Shown here: in pieces, positions 1 through 8,803 of the stretch
Layout: the number at the start of each line of letters is the position of its first letter
Numbering within the stretch: the first letter of the stretch is position 1
From: Micromonospora pisi
GTDB taxonomy: Bacteria; Actinomycetota; Actinomycetes; Mycobacteriales; Micromonosporaceae
Assembly: GCF_003633685.1 (NCBI RefSeq)
Contig: NZ_RBKT01000001.1
Coordinates: 7,440,001 to 7,504,000, forward strand
Reading direction: 5' to 3'
Length of the DNA stretch: 64,000 nucleotides
The notes under the pieces: generated by a model
What the model was told of the DNA's origin: nothing
Seen by the model: only the letters and a program-made list of their open reading frames with translations
The model's database searches: none
Translations under genes and position numbers: made by a program

Positions 1-827
1 GCGAGTGTGCGCGCGGACCTGGTCCAGGCCAGCCAGGCGTCCTCGGCCGGATCCGCGGCCCCGCCACCGGCCACCCGGGCCACCGCTTCGGTGACCGCGT
101 CACCGTGCCGCTCCCACTGGCGCTGGTAGCGCGCCCGCAGGGTGCCCTCCGGATCGGAGTGGAGCAGGAACTCCTCCAGGTGGGAGAAGAACGACTGGTG
201 ACCGTCGCCGAGCCCGAGCGGATACTGGCCGGCGTGGGCCGACATCGCCGCGACGGTCAGCCAGACCCGGGCGCTCGCGGTGTCTCCGGCGGCGCCGAGC
301 CGGGCCAGCGTGGCACCGACGGTGGGCAGGCCGAGCCGGAGCAGCGCGGCACGGCAGCGCACCGCCTCGGTGGTTTCCAGCAGGTCGAGCATGCGTCCGT
401 CGTCGACCTGCTCGATCCGTACCGTGTTGTCCGGGTGGATCGGCGTGTACGGCGGCGGGATGAGTTCCGCCTGCCCGGCCAGCTCCGAGCGGGCCAGCAG
501 CGTGTCCGTCGAGACGTCCACCGTGGAGGGATGGATTGCCAGGTGTTCCCGGAGACGCCGCGCCATCCGGTTCGCCGCGCGGTCGACGGACGCGGCCGCA
601 CCGGTCAACTGCACCCGCAGGTGCGGACCGTGGCGCCAGTGCCGCTCGAGCTGGGCGAAGACGTCCGGGTGCTCCCGCCCGGCCGCGTCGATCGCCGGCA
701 GGACGGCGTCCCGCAGCAGCGGGGCCTTCACCGGTTCGTAGTAGTAGCAGACGACGGCGGCGGTAGCTGCGGCGATCGGCGTGACCACGTGGCCGGGCAG
801 CCCGTGCTGGTGACCGGCTTCGGTCAT
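1..827 (-). CDS. Thiopeptide/LanB elimination-domain protein (SpaB_C-like), partial
   Basis: This reading frame runs from ATG at 827 to the window edge without a stop, giving about 275 residues of an incomplete protein. Near residues 63-72 it has RHGPHLRVQL, which matches the G-x-H-L-R-x-R-L signature of stand-alone SpaB_C/thiopeptide-type bacteriocin biosynthesis proteins (TbtC class). In that family the protein removes glutamate from glutamylated Ser/Thr to leave dehydroalanine. The ATG overlaps the TGA of the upstream dehydratase, so the two are translationally coupled and probably form the two halves of a split LanB. The [4+2] pyridine synthase is a related fold and cannot be fully excluded because the C-terminus is missing. 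Confidence 0.8.
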   Translation of the reverse strand, partial: MTEAGHQHGLPGHVVTPIAAATAAVVCYYYEPVKAPLLRDAVLPAIDAAGREHPDVFAQLERHWRHGPHLRVQLTGAAASVDRAANRMARRLREHLAIHPSTVDVSTDTLLARSELAGQAELIPPPYTPIHPDNTVRIEQVDDGRMLDLLETTEAVRCRAALLRLGLPTVGATLARLGAAGDTASARVWLTVAAMSAHAGQYPLGLGDGHQSFFSHLEEFLLHSDPEGTLRARYQRQWERHGDAVTEAVARVAGGGAADPAEDAWLAWTRSARTL

Positions 828-3463
828 GACGCCCTCCGGTAGGTCTCGGTGACGAGTTCGACAACCCGTCCGGTGGGGCTCTGTACGCCGGGCACCGGCA
901 TCGCCTCGCTGATCTGCACCGCCGAGCTGTGCCGGCCCAGCAGGCGGGACAGGCAGCGCAGGTGCAACGCGTTGCCGAGGTCCACGTACTGCGGCTTGGG
1001 CCGGTCGAGGTAGTGGAACAGGTCTTCCGGGCGCCGCAGCGTCGCGCCGTCGGAGCTGAGGAAGACGTGCTCGGGCAGCCCCCAGCGGGCCCGCCCGCGC
1101 GCCGTGGCCAGCGCCGGCACCTCCCCGTCGGCGTCGAGTTCGGTCCGCCACCCGGCAACCCGGTCCGGCGGTACGGTCCACGACCGCCGGCTCAGCACCA
1201 CGTTCCGGTAGCGCAGCCGGGGCCGTACGGCCACCCCGTCGACGGTGGCCGCGGTGGTCAGGTGACTGAGGTCGACGATCCCGCACCCGAGGTCGCCGTA
1301 GAGCGGGGCGAACCGGTCCGGCATCACGAACGGCACCAGGAACCCCAGGTACAGCACGTCGACGAACTGACCGCTGCCGCGGTGGCGCAGCCGGATCTGA
1401 TCGGTTTCGGCGTGGTGCCACAGCTCCAGTTCGTCCGCGACGATGCCGCCCAGCGCCGGGTCCTCGACCACCTCGTCCGGTGCCACCAGCGGGTGCAGGT
1501 TGGCGTTGAAGCCGTTGACCGGCCGGAACTGCGCGAGCCGGGCGGCCGGGTCGAATGTGCGGCGCAGCTGGGCGGCGACGGCGGCGCCCGCGCTCGGGTG
1601 CACCAGGTCCAGGAACCGGCTGGTGAAGCGGCCGAATCCGGCGTACACGTGGTTGACCGCCAGCAGTGGGCCGGACGGGGTGACCGCCGGTTGTACGAAG
1701 AAGCTGTATGACGCCGGCCTCCCGTACGCCCAGCGGGGCACTGCCTCGGCCGCCTCGGTGAGCAGTCGCCGGTGCAGGCGCACCTCGGGTGCGCCGGGCT
1801 CGGCACAGGCGCGGATGGCGGCGGTGAGTGCGGCCCGTCCCTCGGCTAGCCCCCGCAGTTCGTCGGTGAGCAGGTGTTGCCGCTCGCCGGAGGCGGCCAT
1901 TCGGCCGTCCACCCCGACCAGGTCGGCGGCCTGCCAGATGTCGGTCAGGTCGGCGGTGAACTCGGTCAGTTCGGCGCATCGTCCGCCGATCCCGAACTGG
2001 GCGACGAAGCGGTCCCGGAGCAGCCGGCGGACCAGCAGGTGCTGGTCGAAGAGTTCGACCAGGGCGCCGAGTTCGGGCAGGGTGGCGGCGGCGTCCGCGC
2101 CGTGCGTGGGCCCGAGCAGCATCCGGCCCCGTCGGCCGACGTCTTCGGTGAGCGGGGATGCCGGCGACTCCGGTACGCCGGCCTCGTCGCAGACAACCTG
2201 CCACCGCTGGGTGATCCGGTGGAGGGCCGCCGGTCGGTCGGTCGCGGTCAGCTCGGGGAACGTGTCGGCGTCGGCCTGGAGGTCTCGCAGGCCGGAGGCG
2301 AGCCGGGTCGCGTCGTGCCGGTCCAGCCAGTCGGCGAAGTCGCGTACCGCCGTGGCCCGCTGGGGGTCGAACGGGGCCACCGGAGTGAGCAGACCCGCCT
2401 CGACCAGGCCGCGTACGTAGGTGAGCGCGGCCGGCCCGGTCCGCTCGGCGGGGCCGGGCAACCGGGCGGCGAGTGTGCCGGCGAGGTCGGCCGGGGCGGC
2501 ACCGGCCGGACCGGCGGCCCGGACCGCCGCGACGACGAGGTCCAGCGGTCGGTTGTGCGCCAGCCCCACCTCCTCCTCGCGCTGCACGGCCAGCCGGTGG
2601 GATCCGGGCACCGGCACATCCCGTCGGAAGACCACCCGGCCGTCGAGCAGCCGCAGGCCGGGGGCGAGGCGGTGCGGCAGTTGGTCGCGGCGGGGCGCGG
2701 CGCCGAGCACCGAGGCCGTCACGGCGGCCAGCGGTGTCCGGTTCAGTGCGGTCACCGCCACCGGGGCACCGGCGTCGACCCGTTCGGCGGTGTCCGGACC
2801 GGCCCAGCCGGCCCAGGCGACCTGGGTGAACCAGGACAGTGGGCTGGTTTTCGAGGAGGCCCGCAGGGCGTACCGCAGCACCGTCGGCTCGGCCTTGCGC
2901 GCCCGGCTGTCCGGGTGGGCGCCGGAGGCGGCGACCCGGTCCACCCCGCGCAGCAGGTCGGTGCCGATCAGGGTGACGGCGCGTCGTACCTCGTCGTGGC
3001 GGCAGATGCCGGCGAGCGCCTCCCGCTCGGCGGCGAGCGCGGCCGGCGCGGCGGCCGCGACGGTCCCGGTGAGCCGGGCGATCTCGTCCTGCGCGCGCAG
3101 CCACTCATCCAGCCCGGGTACGCGTTCCGCGAGGTCGCCCAGCGCGGACCGGGTCGTCGTTCGGGGCAGCCGTCCGTTGTGGATGTCGCGGCGCAGCGGC
3201 AGCACCACCGTGCGGTGGAATCTCGGGTCGTGTGCGGTCGCCGTGTCGTGCAGGGCGTCGCTGAGTCCGGCTGCCGTCGCCCCCGCCTCGGCGCTGCGCT
3301 GGACGAGTTCGGCCAACGCCGACCGGAACGTGGCGGACCCGGCCGGCGCCGTCGGGTACGGCACCGCGGCCATCCGGACCAGCGCGTACGGAGCCAGTTC
3401 GGTTGCCGGAGCCCGTTGGAGGGTGTCCGGATCGGACACGGCGGCGATGGGGGCGGGGCTCAT
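824..3463 (-). CDS. LanB-like dehydratase, glutamylation domain (thiopeptide type)
   Basis: The product is 879 aa and matches the N-terminal Lant_dehydr domain: R-K-A-E-P-T-V-L-R near 170, K-T-S-P-L-S-W-F near 185 and a C-terminal F-L-S-S-D-G region. It lacks a fused SpaB_C domain, which is encoded separately by the next gene. In thiopeptide and LanB pathways this protein uses glutamyl-tRNA to glutamylate core Ser/Thr residues. I chose the ATG at 3463 because it overlaps the permease stop codon as ATGA; a longer frame starting at 3970 reads antiparallel to nothing functional and runs through the permease in another frame. Length is typical of split thiopeptide dehydratases such as TbtB. Confidence 0.9.
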   Translation of the reverse strand: MSPAPIAAVSDPDTLQRAPATELAPYALVRMAAVPYPTAPAGSATFRSALAELVQRSAEAGATAAGLSDALHDTATAHDPRFHRTVVLPLRRDIHNGRLPRTTTRSALGDLAERVPGLDEWLRAQDEIARLTGTVAAAAPAALAAEREALAGICRHDEVRRAVTLIGTDLLRGVDRVAASGAHPDSRARKAEPTVLRYALRASSKTSPLSWFTQVAWAGWAGPDTAERVDAGAPVAVTALNRTPLAAVTASVLGAAPRRDQLPHRLAPGLRLLDGRVVFRRDVPVPGSHRLAVQREEEVGLAHNRPLDLVVAAVRAAGPAGAAPADLAGTLAARLPGPAERTGPAALTYVRGLVEAGLLTPVAPFDPQRATAVRDFADWLDRHDATRLASGLRDLQADADTFPELTATDRPAALHRITQRWQVVCDEAGVPESPASPLTEDVGRRGRMLLGPTHGADAAATLPELGALVELFDQHLLVRRLLRDRFVAQFGIGGRCAELTEFTADLTDIWQAADLVGVDGRMAASGERQHLLTDELRGLAEGRAALTAAIRACAEPGAPEVRLHRRLLTEAAEAVPRWAYGRPASYSFFVQPAVTPSGPLLAVNHVYAGFGRFTSRFLDLVHPSAGAAVAAQLRRTFDPAARLAQFRPVNGFNANLHPLVAPDEVVEDPALGGIVADELELWHHAETDQIRLRHRGSGQFVDVLYLGFLVPFVMPDRFAPLYGDLGCGIVDLSHLTTAATVDGVAVRPRLRYRNVVLSRRSWTVPPDRVAGWRTELDADGEVPALATARGRARWGLPEHVFLSSDGATLRRPEDLFHYLDRPKPQYVDLGNALHLRCLSRLLGRHSSAVQISEAMPVPGVQSPTGRVVELVTETYRRAS

Positions 3464-4215
3464 CCGTACCGCACTCCCTCGTCGCGTCGGTAGCCGTCCC
3501 GGGCCACCAGCGCGAACAGCACGGTCCAGGCGGCGAGCAGGCCGATCATCCACGGCGGCGTGGTGATCTGGTCGGCCCGGCCGATCGCGCTCAGGACGAG
3601 GTGCAGGTATTCGTGCGTGGGCAGGTAGGGGGCGACGGCCTGGACCGCGCCCGGCAGCATCTCGGCCGGCACCAGCAGGCCGCCGCAGAACGCCAGGATC
3701 AGGAAGACGATGTTGCACACCATGGCGGCGGCCGGGGCCGGCAGCCGGTAGCCGAGCGCCATGCCGAGCAGCCCGAACGGGATCGCGCCGACCACCACCA
3801 CGCCCAGCCAGAGCGGCCAGATGACCACCGGCAGCTTCAGGTCGGTGGCGAGCCCGGCGACCACGAGCAGCGGCAACCAGCTGACCACGTTGAAGACCAG
3901 GACGTAGAGCAGCCGGCCGAGGAAGCGGGTCAGCACCGCGATCGGCAGCAGTCGCAACCGCTGCTCCCACGGGTTCTCCCGGTCGGCGGCGACGCCGGCG
4001 GAGAGCGAGATGAGGGTGACGTTCAGCGTGGTGAAGAGCAGGAAGGGGGTGACGACGTACTCGCTGCCGAGCCCCTGGCGGGCCAGTTGACCTGCGGAGG
4101 TGAGCCCGAACAGGAGGAAGAAGAGCATCGGGAACAGCAGCCCGGGGACCCAGTACATCGGCACCCGGACCATGTCGCGCAGGTGTGCGCCGGCGTGGAG
4201 CAGTACGTATCGCAT
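3460..4215 (-). CDS. ABC-2 type transporter permease (thiopeptide cluster)
   Basis: This 251-aa protein has six hydrophobic segments, including L-L-F-P-M-L-F-F-L-L-F-G near residues 28-40 and P-F-G-L-L-G-M-A-L-G near 155, as expected for ABC-2 permeases. It starts one base after the ATPase stop and its TGA overlaps the dehydratase ATG, so it is the middle gene of a tightly coupled operon. It probably exports or confers immunity to the modified peptide, together with the ATPase. The chosen ATG (4215) gives the standard short N-terminus before the first membrane segment; upstream in-frame codons lie inside the ATPase gene. Confidence 0.9.
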   Translation of the reverse strand: MRYVLLHAGAHLRDMVRVPMYWVPGLLFPMLFFLLFGLTSAGQLARQGLGSEYVVTPFLLFTTLNVTLISLSAGVAADRENPWEQRLRLLPIAVLTRFLGRLLYVLVFNVVSWLPLLVVAGLATDLKLPVVIWPLWLGVVVVGAIPFGLLGMALGYRLPAPAAAMVCNIVFLILAFCGGLLVPAEMLPGAVQAVAPYLPTHEYLHLVLSAIGRADQITTPPWMIGLLAAWTVLFALVARDGYRRDEGVRYG

Positions 4216-4216
4216 G

Positions 4217-5119
4217 TCAGGCCGTCCGAAGTGGCTCGTGGCTGGGTTTGGCTTCTGCTGCCGTACGGATCGCCTCCTCGAGGCCGACCCGGTCGACCCG
4301 GATGGCGCGGAACGGCACGTCATGTCGGACCAGGGCGCGTACGGTGGCGTCCGGGTCGGTGGTGTAGAGCCGGGTACGGGCTCCGACGGGTTCGATCCGG
4401 ACCGCGTGTGCGGTCACCGGCTCGGGCAGTGGACCGGGCACCTCGGCCTCGACCAGGTGCAGCCCCACGTTCGCGCACACCTCGTCCACGCTGCCCACCT
4501 GCGACACCTGGCCGCCGGCGATCACCACGACGTGGCTGGCGAGGCGTTCGACCTCCGGCATGTTGTGGCTGGTGAGCAGCACCGAACGCCCCTCGGCGGC
4601 GACCTTCTCGATGGCCGCCCAGAGCAGGTCGCGACTCTCCACGTCCAGCCCGGTGGTCGGTTCGTCGAGGAACACCAGATCCGGGTTGCCGACCAGGGCG
4701 GAGGCGAGCACCACCCGGCGGCGTTGTCCGCCGGAGAGGGTGCCGTTGCGGCGATCCCAGATGCCGGCGAGGTCGAGCCGGTCGGCGAGTGCGGTCGGGG
4801 CGATCGGGTCCGTGTAGTGCGCCGCCAGCAGGTGCAGGGTCTCGGCGACGGTGAGCCGCCAGGGCAGCGCCGTGGCCTGGGGCGACAGCCCCAGCCGGGC
4901 CCGTACGGCGAGGCTGGCCGGATCTCCGCCGAGCACCTCGACCCGACCGGAGGTGGGCCGGCGCAGCCCGGCGAGGATGTCGATGGCGGTCGACTTTCCC
5001 GCGCCGTTCGCACCGAGGATCGCGGTGACCCCTTGGGGGATGGCGATCGACACGGCGTCGAGCGCGACGATCCGCCCGTACGTCTTTGTCACGTGATCGA
5101 GGCGGGCGACGACTTCCAT
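4217..5119 (-). CDS. ABC transporter ATP-binding protein (thiopeptide cluster)
   Basis: The product is 300 aa. Visible motifs are Walker A G-A-N-G-A-G-K-S-T near 35-43, a Q-loop near 80, signature L-S-G-G-Q near 129, Walker B L-V-F-L-D-E-P near 150 and the H-loop T-S-H-N. This is the CcmA/DrrA-like exporter subclass. The ATG at 5119 has GGAG five bases upstream; a GTG six bases further upstream overlaps that Shine-Dalgarno and is less likely. It lies between the precursor gene and its permease partner, which supports peptide export or self-protection. Confidence 0.92.
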   Translation of the reverse strand: MEVVARLDHVTKTYGRIVALDAVSIAIPQGVTAILGANGAGKSTAIDILAGLRRPTSGRVEVLGGDPASLAVRARLGLSPQATALPWRLTVAETLHLLAAHYTDPIAPTALADRLDLAGIWDRRNGTLSGGQRRRVVLASALVGNPDLVFLDEPTTGLDVESRDLLWAAIEKVAAEGRSVLLTSHNMPEVERLASHVVVIAGGQVSQVGSVDEVCANVGLHLVEAEVPGPLPEPVTAHAVRIEPVGARTRLYTTDPDATVRALVRHDVPFRAIRVDRVGLEEAIRTAAEAKPSHEPLRTA

Positions 5120-5194
5120 GGTCACTCCAGTGGGGTAGGAGGATGAGGGGGTACCGGGGCCGGTGCCCCCTCCTCCGGTGATCGTGTGGGCCTG

Positions 5195-5401
5195 TCAGCC
5201 GCCGGTGGAACCGTCGTCCGGGTTCACGCTGCCGCCGCCGCCACAGGACGCGCAGCAGGACGAGGACCCACAGGTCGACGACGCGCTGCACGAGCTGGAG
5301 CCGGACGACGCTCCGGTCTCCGGCAGCGCCACCGAGTCGCGCATCGACGTCACGGTGATGTCGTCGAGGTCGAGGTCTGCCAAGTCAAGCATTTCAATCA
5401 T
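5195..5401 (-). CDS. Thiopeptide-type precursor peptide 1 (lactazole-like leader)
   Basis: This 68-aa peptide has an acidic leader (31 residues) containing DLDDITVTSMRD followed by VALPETGA, and a Ser/Cys-rich core of 37 residues. The leader closely follows the lactazole precursor pattern (LDL..LTVTSLRDTVALPENGA, from memory). Counting core residues from the Ser after PETGA, S1, G3, S4, S6-C7, A9-S10-S11 and C13 occupy the same positions as in lactazole, but residue 12 is Thr. The core continues with C13-G-S-S-S-C-C19 and ends in a Gly-rich tail. The ATG at 5401 is chosen because AGGAGG lies nine bases upstream; an earlier GTG directly abuts that site. It is the first gene of the leftward operon. 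Confidence 0.9.
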   Translation of the reverse strand: MIEMLDLADLDLDDITVTSMRDSVALPETGASSGSSSCSASSTCGSSSCCASCGGGGSVNPDDGSTGG

Positions 5402-5829
5402 TTCCTTCACCTCCTGATCGGGCTCCCGCCGGCTGTCCGGTCAGGCGACCGGAGGGCTGGCGGGGCGAGGTGAACTCTCACATCTGTTCAGCGGAACCAG
5501 CATCCGCGAAATCCCCCATTCACCGATCCGGATCGATTTCCGTCGCCATTCGAACGCCCATCACGCTGCGGCCCGGCCGAACCGGACGGATCGCGGATCG
5601 CCGGACCGTGCCGAACCTGCTCCGGCCACTGCCGACGCCCGTGCCGGCCTGGTGCCGCGCGGCCCTGGTCGGCGGTGCCGGCTCGACCCGCGTACGGGGA
5701 CCGGTGCGCATTTTGGCCACTGTGGACGGAGGCGTTGCGTAGTTTCGCGGATGTTCCGTACTCGGTCGTACCGGCAGCCTCTCCTTTGTCGATCATGCGC
5801 ACGGGCACGAGGGACGGGGTAGGGGCGAT
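5402..5829. promoter_or_regulatory. Divergent intergenic region between precursor 1 and LAL regulator
   Basis: This 428-base gap separates two divergent genes and must hold promoters for the thiopeptide operon (leftward) and the LAL regulator (rightward). A strong AGGAGG for precursor 1 sits at 5411-5416. I do not see a convincing -35/-10 pair on either strand, nor a clear long inverted repeat. Short open frames here have no recognisable product and I do not annotate them. Confidence 0.5.
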
Positions 5830-8688
5830 ATGGGGCATTCGATGACGGTGGACCACCTGATCGGGCGGGAAACCGAGCGCACCGTGTTAGGCAAGATACT
5901 GGCTAATCCACCCCATCAGTCCGTATTCGTAATGGTCGAAGGTGATACCGGAATCGGTAAGAGTCGCCTGCTCGCCGAATTCATGGCCGCCGCCACCCAA
6001 CGCGGGTACGCCGTACTGAATGGCCGCGCCAGCCAGTTCGAGGTGGGGCTCCCGTTCGGCCTGCTCTTCGACGCCCTCGCCAGGGAGCAGGCGTCTCCGG
6101 TGCTCGCCGCGCGAGGCGGCCCCGCCTGCGAGAGCCTGGTCCAGTTCGCGCACTCGGTCGGTGCCGACTGGCGTACGAGCACGGTGCGCGTGAGCGACGG
6201 GCCTACTTTCCCCGTGCTCGGTGTCGAGCGCCACCAGCTCTACCGCACCGTACGGGAGGTGCTCGCCGAGATCGCCGGGGGCGGCGGCCTGGTGGTGGTC
6301 CTCGACGACGTGCACTGGTCCGACGAGGCGTCGGTGGAACTCCTCGACTACCTGGTCCGCCATCCCGTCGATGGCCCGCTCGTATTCGTCCTGGCCTACC
6401 GCACCGGACAGTGCCCGGTCCGGCTCGCCCTGCAACTCGGTCGCGCCCACCCGTCGCCAACCCACCTGCCGCTCGGCCCGCTCTCTCCGGCCGACGTCGA
6501 CGCCTGGTTTCCCGACATGTCGCCGCAGCGTCGCCGCTCACTGTACGAGGCGAGCAGCGGCAATCCGCTCTACCTCGAGATCCTCGCCGCCGGTACGGAC
6601 GCGGTGGTGCTCGACGCGGGATGTGCCCCGGCGGTCGTCGACGACCGGGTGGCCATCGCCCTCGACGCCCTGGTCACCGCCGAGCTGTGTGGGCTGCCCG
6701 GCACGGAGCGGCTGACCGTGCAGGCCGCCGCGCTGGCCGGTGAGGAGTGCGACCCGGTGCTGGTCGCCCACGCTGCCGAGATCTCGGTGGCGGTGGTCAC
6801 GAACGCCCTCGACGCGCTCGTCCGACGGGGAATCCTCCGACAGGTCGAGGGCCGGATCGTGTTCCGCCACCCGCTGGTGCGCGCGGCCGCGTACCAGAGT
6901 GCCGGCGTGGCGTGGCGACTGGCCGCGCACGACCGGGTGGCCCGGCACCTCGCGGCCGAGGGCGCCGGCCCGGTGCGTCAGGCCCAGCACCTGGAACACT
7001 CCGCGCGGGTCGGGGCCGAGCACGCCGCCGAGGTGCTGGCCGCGGCGGCGGAGGCCACCCTGGACAGCGCCCCGGCGACCAGTGTGCGCTGGCTGCGCGC
7101 CGCGCTCCGGGTCACCCCGGACCGGGTCGACACCGCACAACGGCGCGCGGCGCTCCGGCTGGCCCTGGCCCGGGCGCTCAGCATCTCCGGCCGACTCGCC
7201 GACAGTCAGCGGATCCTGCACGACCTGATCGGCGATGCGCCGCAGTACCGATGTCCGGCGACCGAGCTGCTCGCCTCGACCGAGCGCATGCTCGGCCGGC
7301 TCAGCGAGGCGCGGGCGCTGCTCTCCGGTGAACTGTCCCGACCGGGCGGGGCGGGCGCCTGTACGGAGGCGACGCTGCGCCTGGAGTTGGCGGCCACGGA
7401 GATACTGGCGGGCCGCTTCACCGACGCGGCGGAGAACGCGGCCCGGGCCGGTGAGCTGGCCGGGCAGGAGGATCACCGGGGGTTCGCCGCCGCCGCCAGC
7501 ACCCTGCTCGCCCTGGCCTGGCTGCTCGACCGCCGTCCGGGGTACGACGCCCGCGGGCAGCTCGTACGGGCCCAGTGGGCGGTGGACGGCCTCGATGACG
7601 GTGCGCTGCGTGGCGTGATCGACCTGGTGCCGGCGATGGTCTGGGCGGAGGTGCTCTGCGAGGACAGTGACGCCGCGGTCCGGCACCTGGCCCGGGGTTT
7701 CCGGGTCGCCCGGCGGTACGGACGCGGCCACGTTCTGCCCGAGTTGTACCTGGTGCGGTCCGTCCTGCACGGCCGGCTCGGGGACCTGCGGCAGGCCCAG
7801 CGTGACGCCGAGGACGCCGAGGAGATCGCCCGCGCCCTGGGCAGCGAGGAGTTGCGGCGGTTCGCGCTGGCGATCCGGGCACCGCTGCTCGCCTGGCGCG
7901 GCGGGCCGGTGGCGGTCGCCGGCCCGCTGGCTGAACTACGTGCCGCTGCTCCGCTACGTTCGCGGTGGTGGCGTTCGGTGGCCCAGGCCGGGCTCGCCGG
8001 GGTGTTGATCGAGATGAACGAGCCGGAGTCCGCCCTGGCGTTGTTGACCGAGGGCGGTGAGCCGGCGCCGACCGCGGAGGGTCTGGCGCTCGTCGCCCGG
8101 GCCCAGGTGCTCTGCGGTGACCTCGGCACGGCGCAGGAGTCCCTGGACCGGGCGGTGGGGTCGGCCGAGCGGAGCGGTTCGCATGGCGAGGCGGCGGCGG
8201 TGGGTCAGGCACGGGCGGAACTGCTGGCGGAGCGCGGTGACGTGGTGGCGGCGGTGGACGCGGCGCGGTTGGCCGCGACCGCTGCCGCGCTGGCCCATCA
8301 GCCACTCCGCGAGGGTCAGGCGCTGGTGACCCTGGCCACCATGCTGCACCGCGCCGGTGACCTGGCGGCGGGTCGGCAGACCCTGGGGGAGGCCAAGCAC
8401 CGACTGGCGTGGTGTGGGGCGGACTGGCTGGTGGGTCGGGCGACAAATCTGCAGCGGCGGTTCGCCGCCGCCCATCCCCGCCCCCGCGACGTTCGACCCG
8501 ATCCGCTGTCCGGTCGGGAGCGCGAGGTGGCCGTGATGGTTTCCGAAGGGCTGAGCAACCGCGCCATCGCCACCCGGTTGTTCCTCAGCACCCGGACGGT
8601 GGAGTCACACGTATCCAGGATCTTCGTCAAACTCGGTGTCTCGACCAGGGCCGCCGTCGCGCGCCACGTGTCGTTGGCCGACCGCTGA
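5830..8688 (+). CDS. LAL-type LuxR family ATPase transcriptional regulator
   Basis: The product is 952 aa, standard for large ATP-binding LuxR (LAL) regulators. Walker A G-D-T-G-I-G-K-S lies at residues 38-45, Walker B V-V-V-L-D-D-V-H-W near 156-163, and the C-terminal LuxR helix-turn-helix (L-S-G-R-E-R-E-V ... S-T-R-T-V-E-S-H-V) spans about 890-952. It sits between two thiopeptide precursor genes and is the likely pathway activator. Residue 20 is encoded by TTA (5887-5889), a rare codon that in Streptomyces-type organisms places genes under the bldA tRNA. An alternative ATG at 5842 is possible; both starts keep the ATPase domain intact. Confidence 0.92.
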   Translation: MGHSMTVDHLIGRETERTVLGKILANPPHQSVFVMVEGDTGIGKSRLLAEFMAAATQRGYAVLNGRASQFEVGLPFGLLFDALAREQASPVLAARGGPACESLVQFAHSVGADWRTSTVRVSDGPTFPVLGVERHQLYRTVREVLAEIAGGGGLVVVLDDVHWSDEASVELLDYLVRHPVDGPLVFVLAYRTGQCPVRLALQLGRAHPSPTHLPLGPLSPADVDAWFPDMSPQRRRSLYEASSGNPLYLEILAAGTDAVVLDAGCAPAVVDDRVAIALDALVTAELCGLPGTERLTVQAAALAGEECDPVLVAHAAEISVAVVTNALDALVRRGILRQVEGRIVFRHPLVRAAAYQSAGVAWRLAAHDRVARHLAAEGAGPVRQAQHLEHSARVGAEHAAEVLAAAAEATLDSAPATSVRWLRAALRVTPDRVDTAQRRAALRLALARALSISGRLADSQRILHDLIGDAPQYRCPATELLASTERMLGRLSEARALLSGELSRPGGAGACTEATLRLELAATEILAGRFTDAAENAARAGELAGQEDHRGFAAAASTLLALAWLLDRRPGYDARGQLVRAQWAVDGLDDGALRGVIDLVPAMVWAEVLCEDSDAAVRHLARGFRVARRYGRGHVLPELYLVRSVLHGRLGDLRQAQRDAEDAEEIARALGSEELRRFALAIRAPLLAWRGGPVAVAGPLAELRAAAPLRSRWWRSVAQAGLAGVLIEMNEPESALALLTEGGEPAPTAEGLALVARAQVLCGDLGTAQESLDRAVGSAERSGSHGEAAAVGQARAELLAERGDVVAAVDAARLAATAAALAHQPLREGQALVTLATMLHRAGDLAAGRQTLGEAKHRLAWCGADWLVGRATNLQRRFAAAHPRPRDVRPDPLSGREREVAVMVSEGLSNRAIATRLFLSTRTVESHVSRIFVKLGVSTRAAVARHVSLADR

Positions 8689-8803
8689 GCCGTACCCCGG
8701 TTGCCGGTGTTCTCCCGGATGCTCGCGACGGCCCGGAACTGACACGGTGGTCTTCGCCCCCGCCCGACCCGGGCGGGGCCTGCCTGGAGAGGAGTGGACT
8801 TCC

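Noticed and set aside
100-1158. 352-aa frame overlapping the elimination-domain and dehydratase genes
   Set aside because: Arg/Pro/Ala-rich shadow frame; the true coding frames on this strand show clear family motifs.
3464-3970. N-terminal extension of the dehydratase frame
   Set aside because: The extra residues are low-complexity Arg/Ala sequence lying over the permease gene; the ATGA overlap at 3463 gives the natural start.
5402-5410. GTG 5410 as the start of precursor 1
   Set aside because: AGGAGG directly abuts this codon; ATG 5401 has the normal nine-base spacing.
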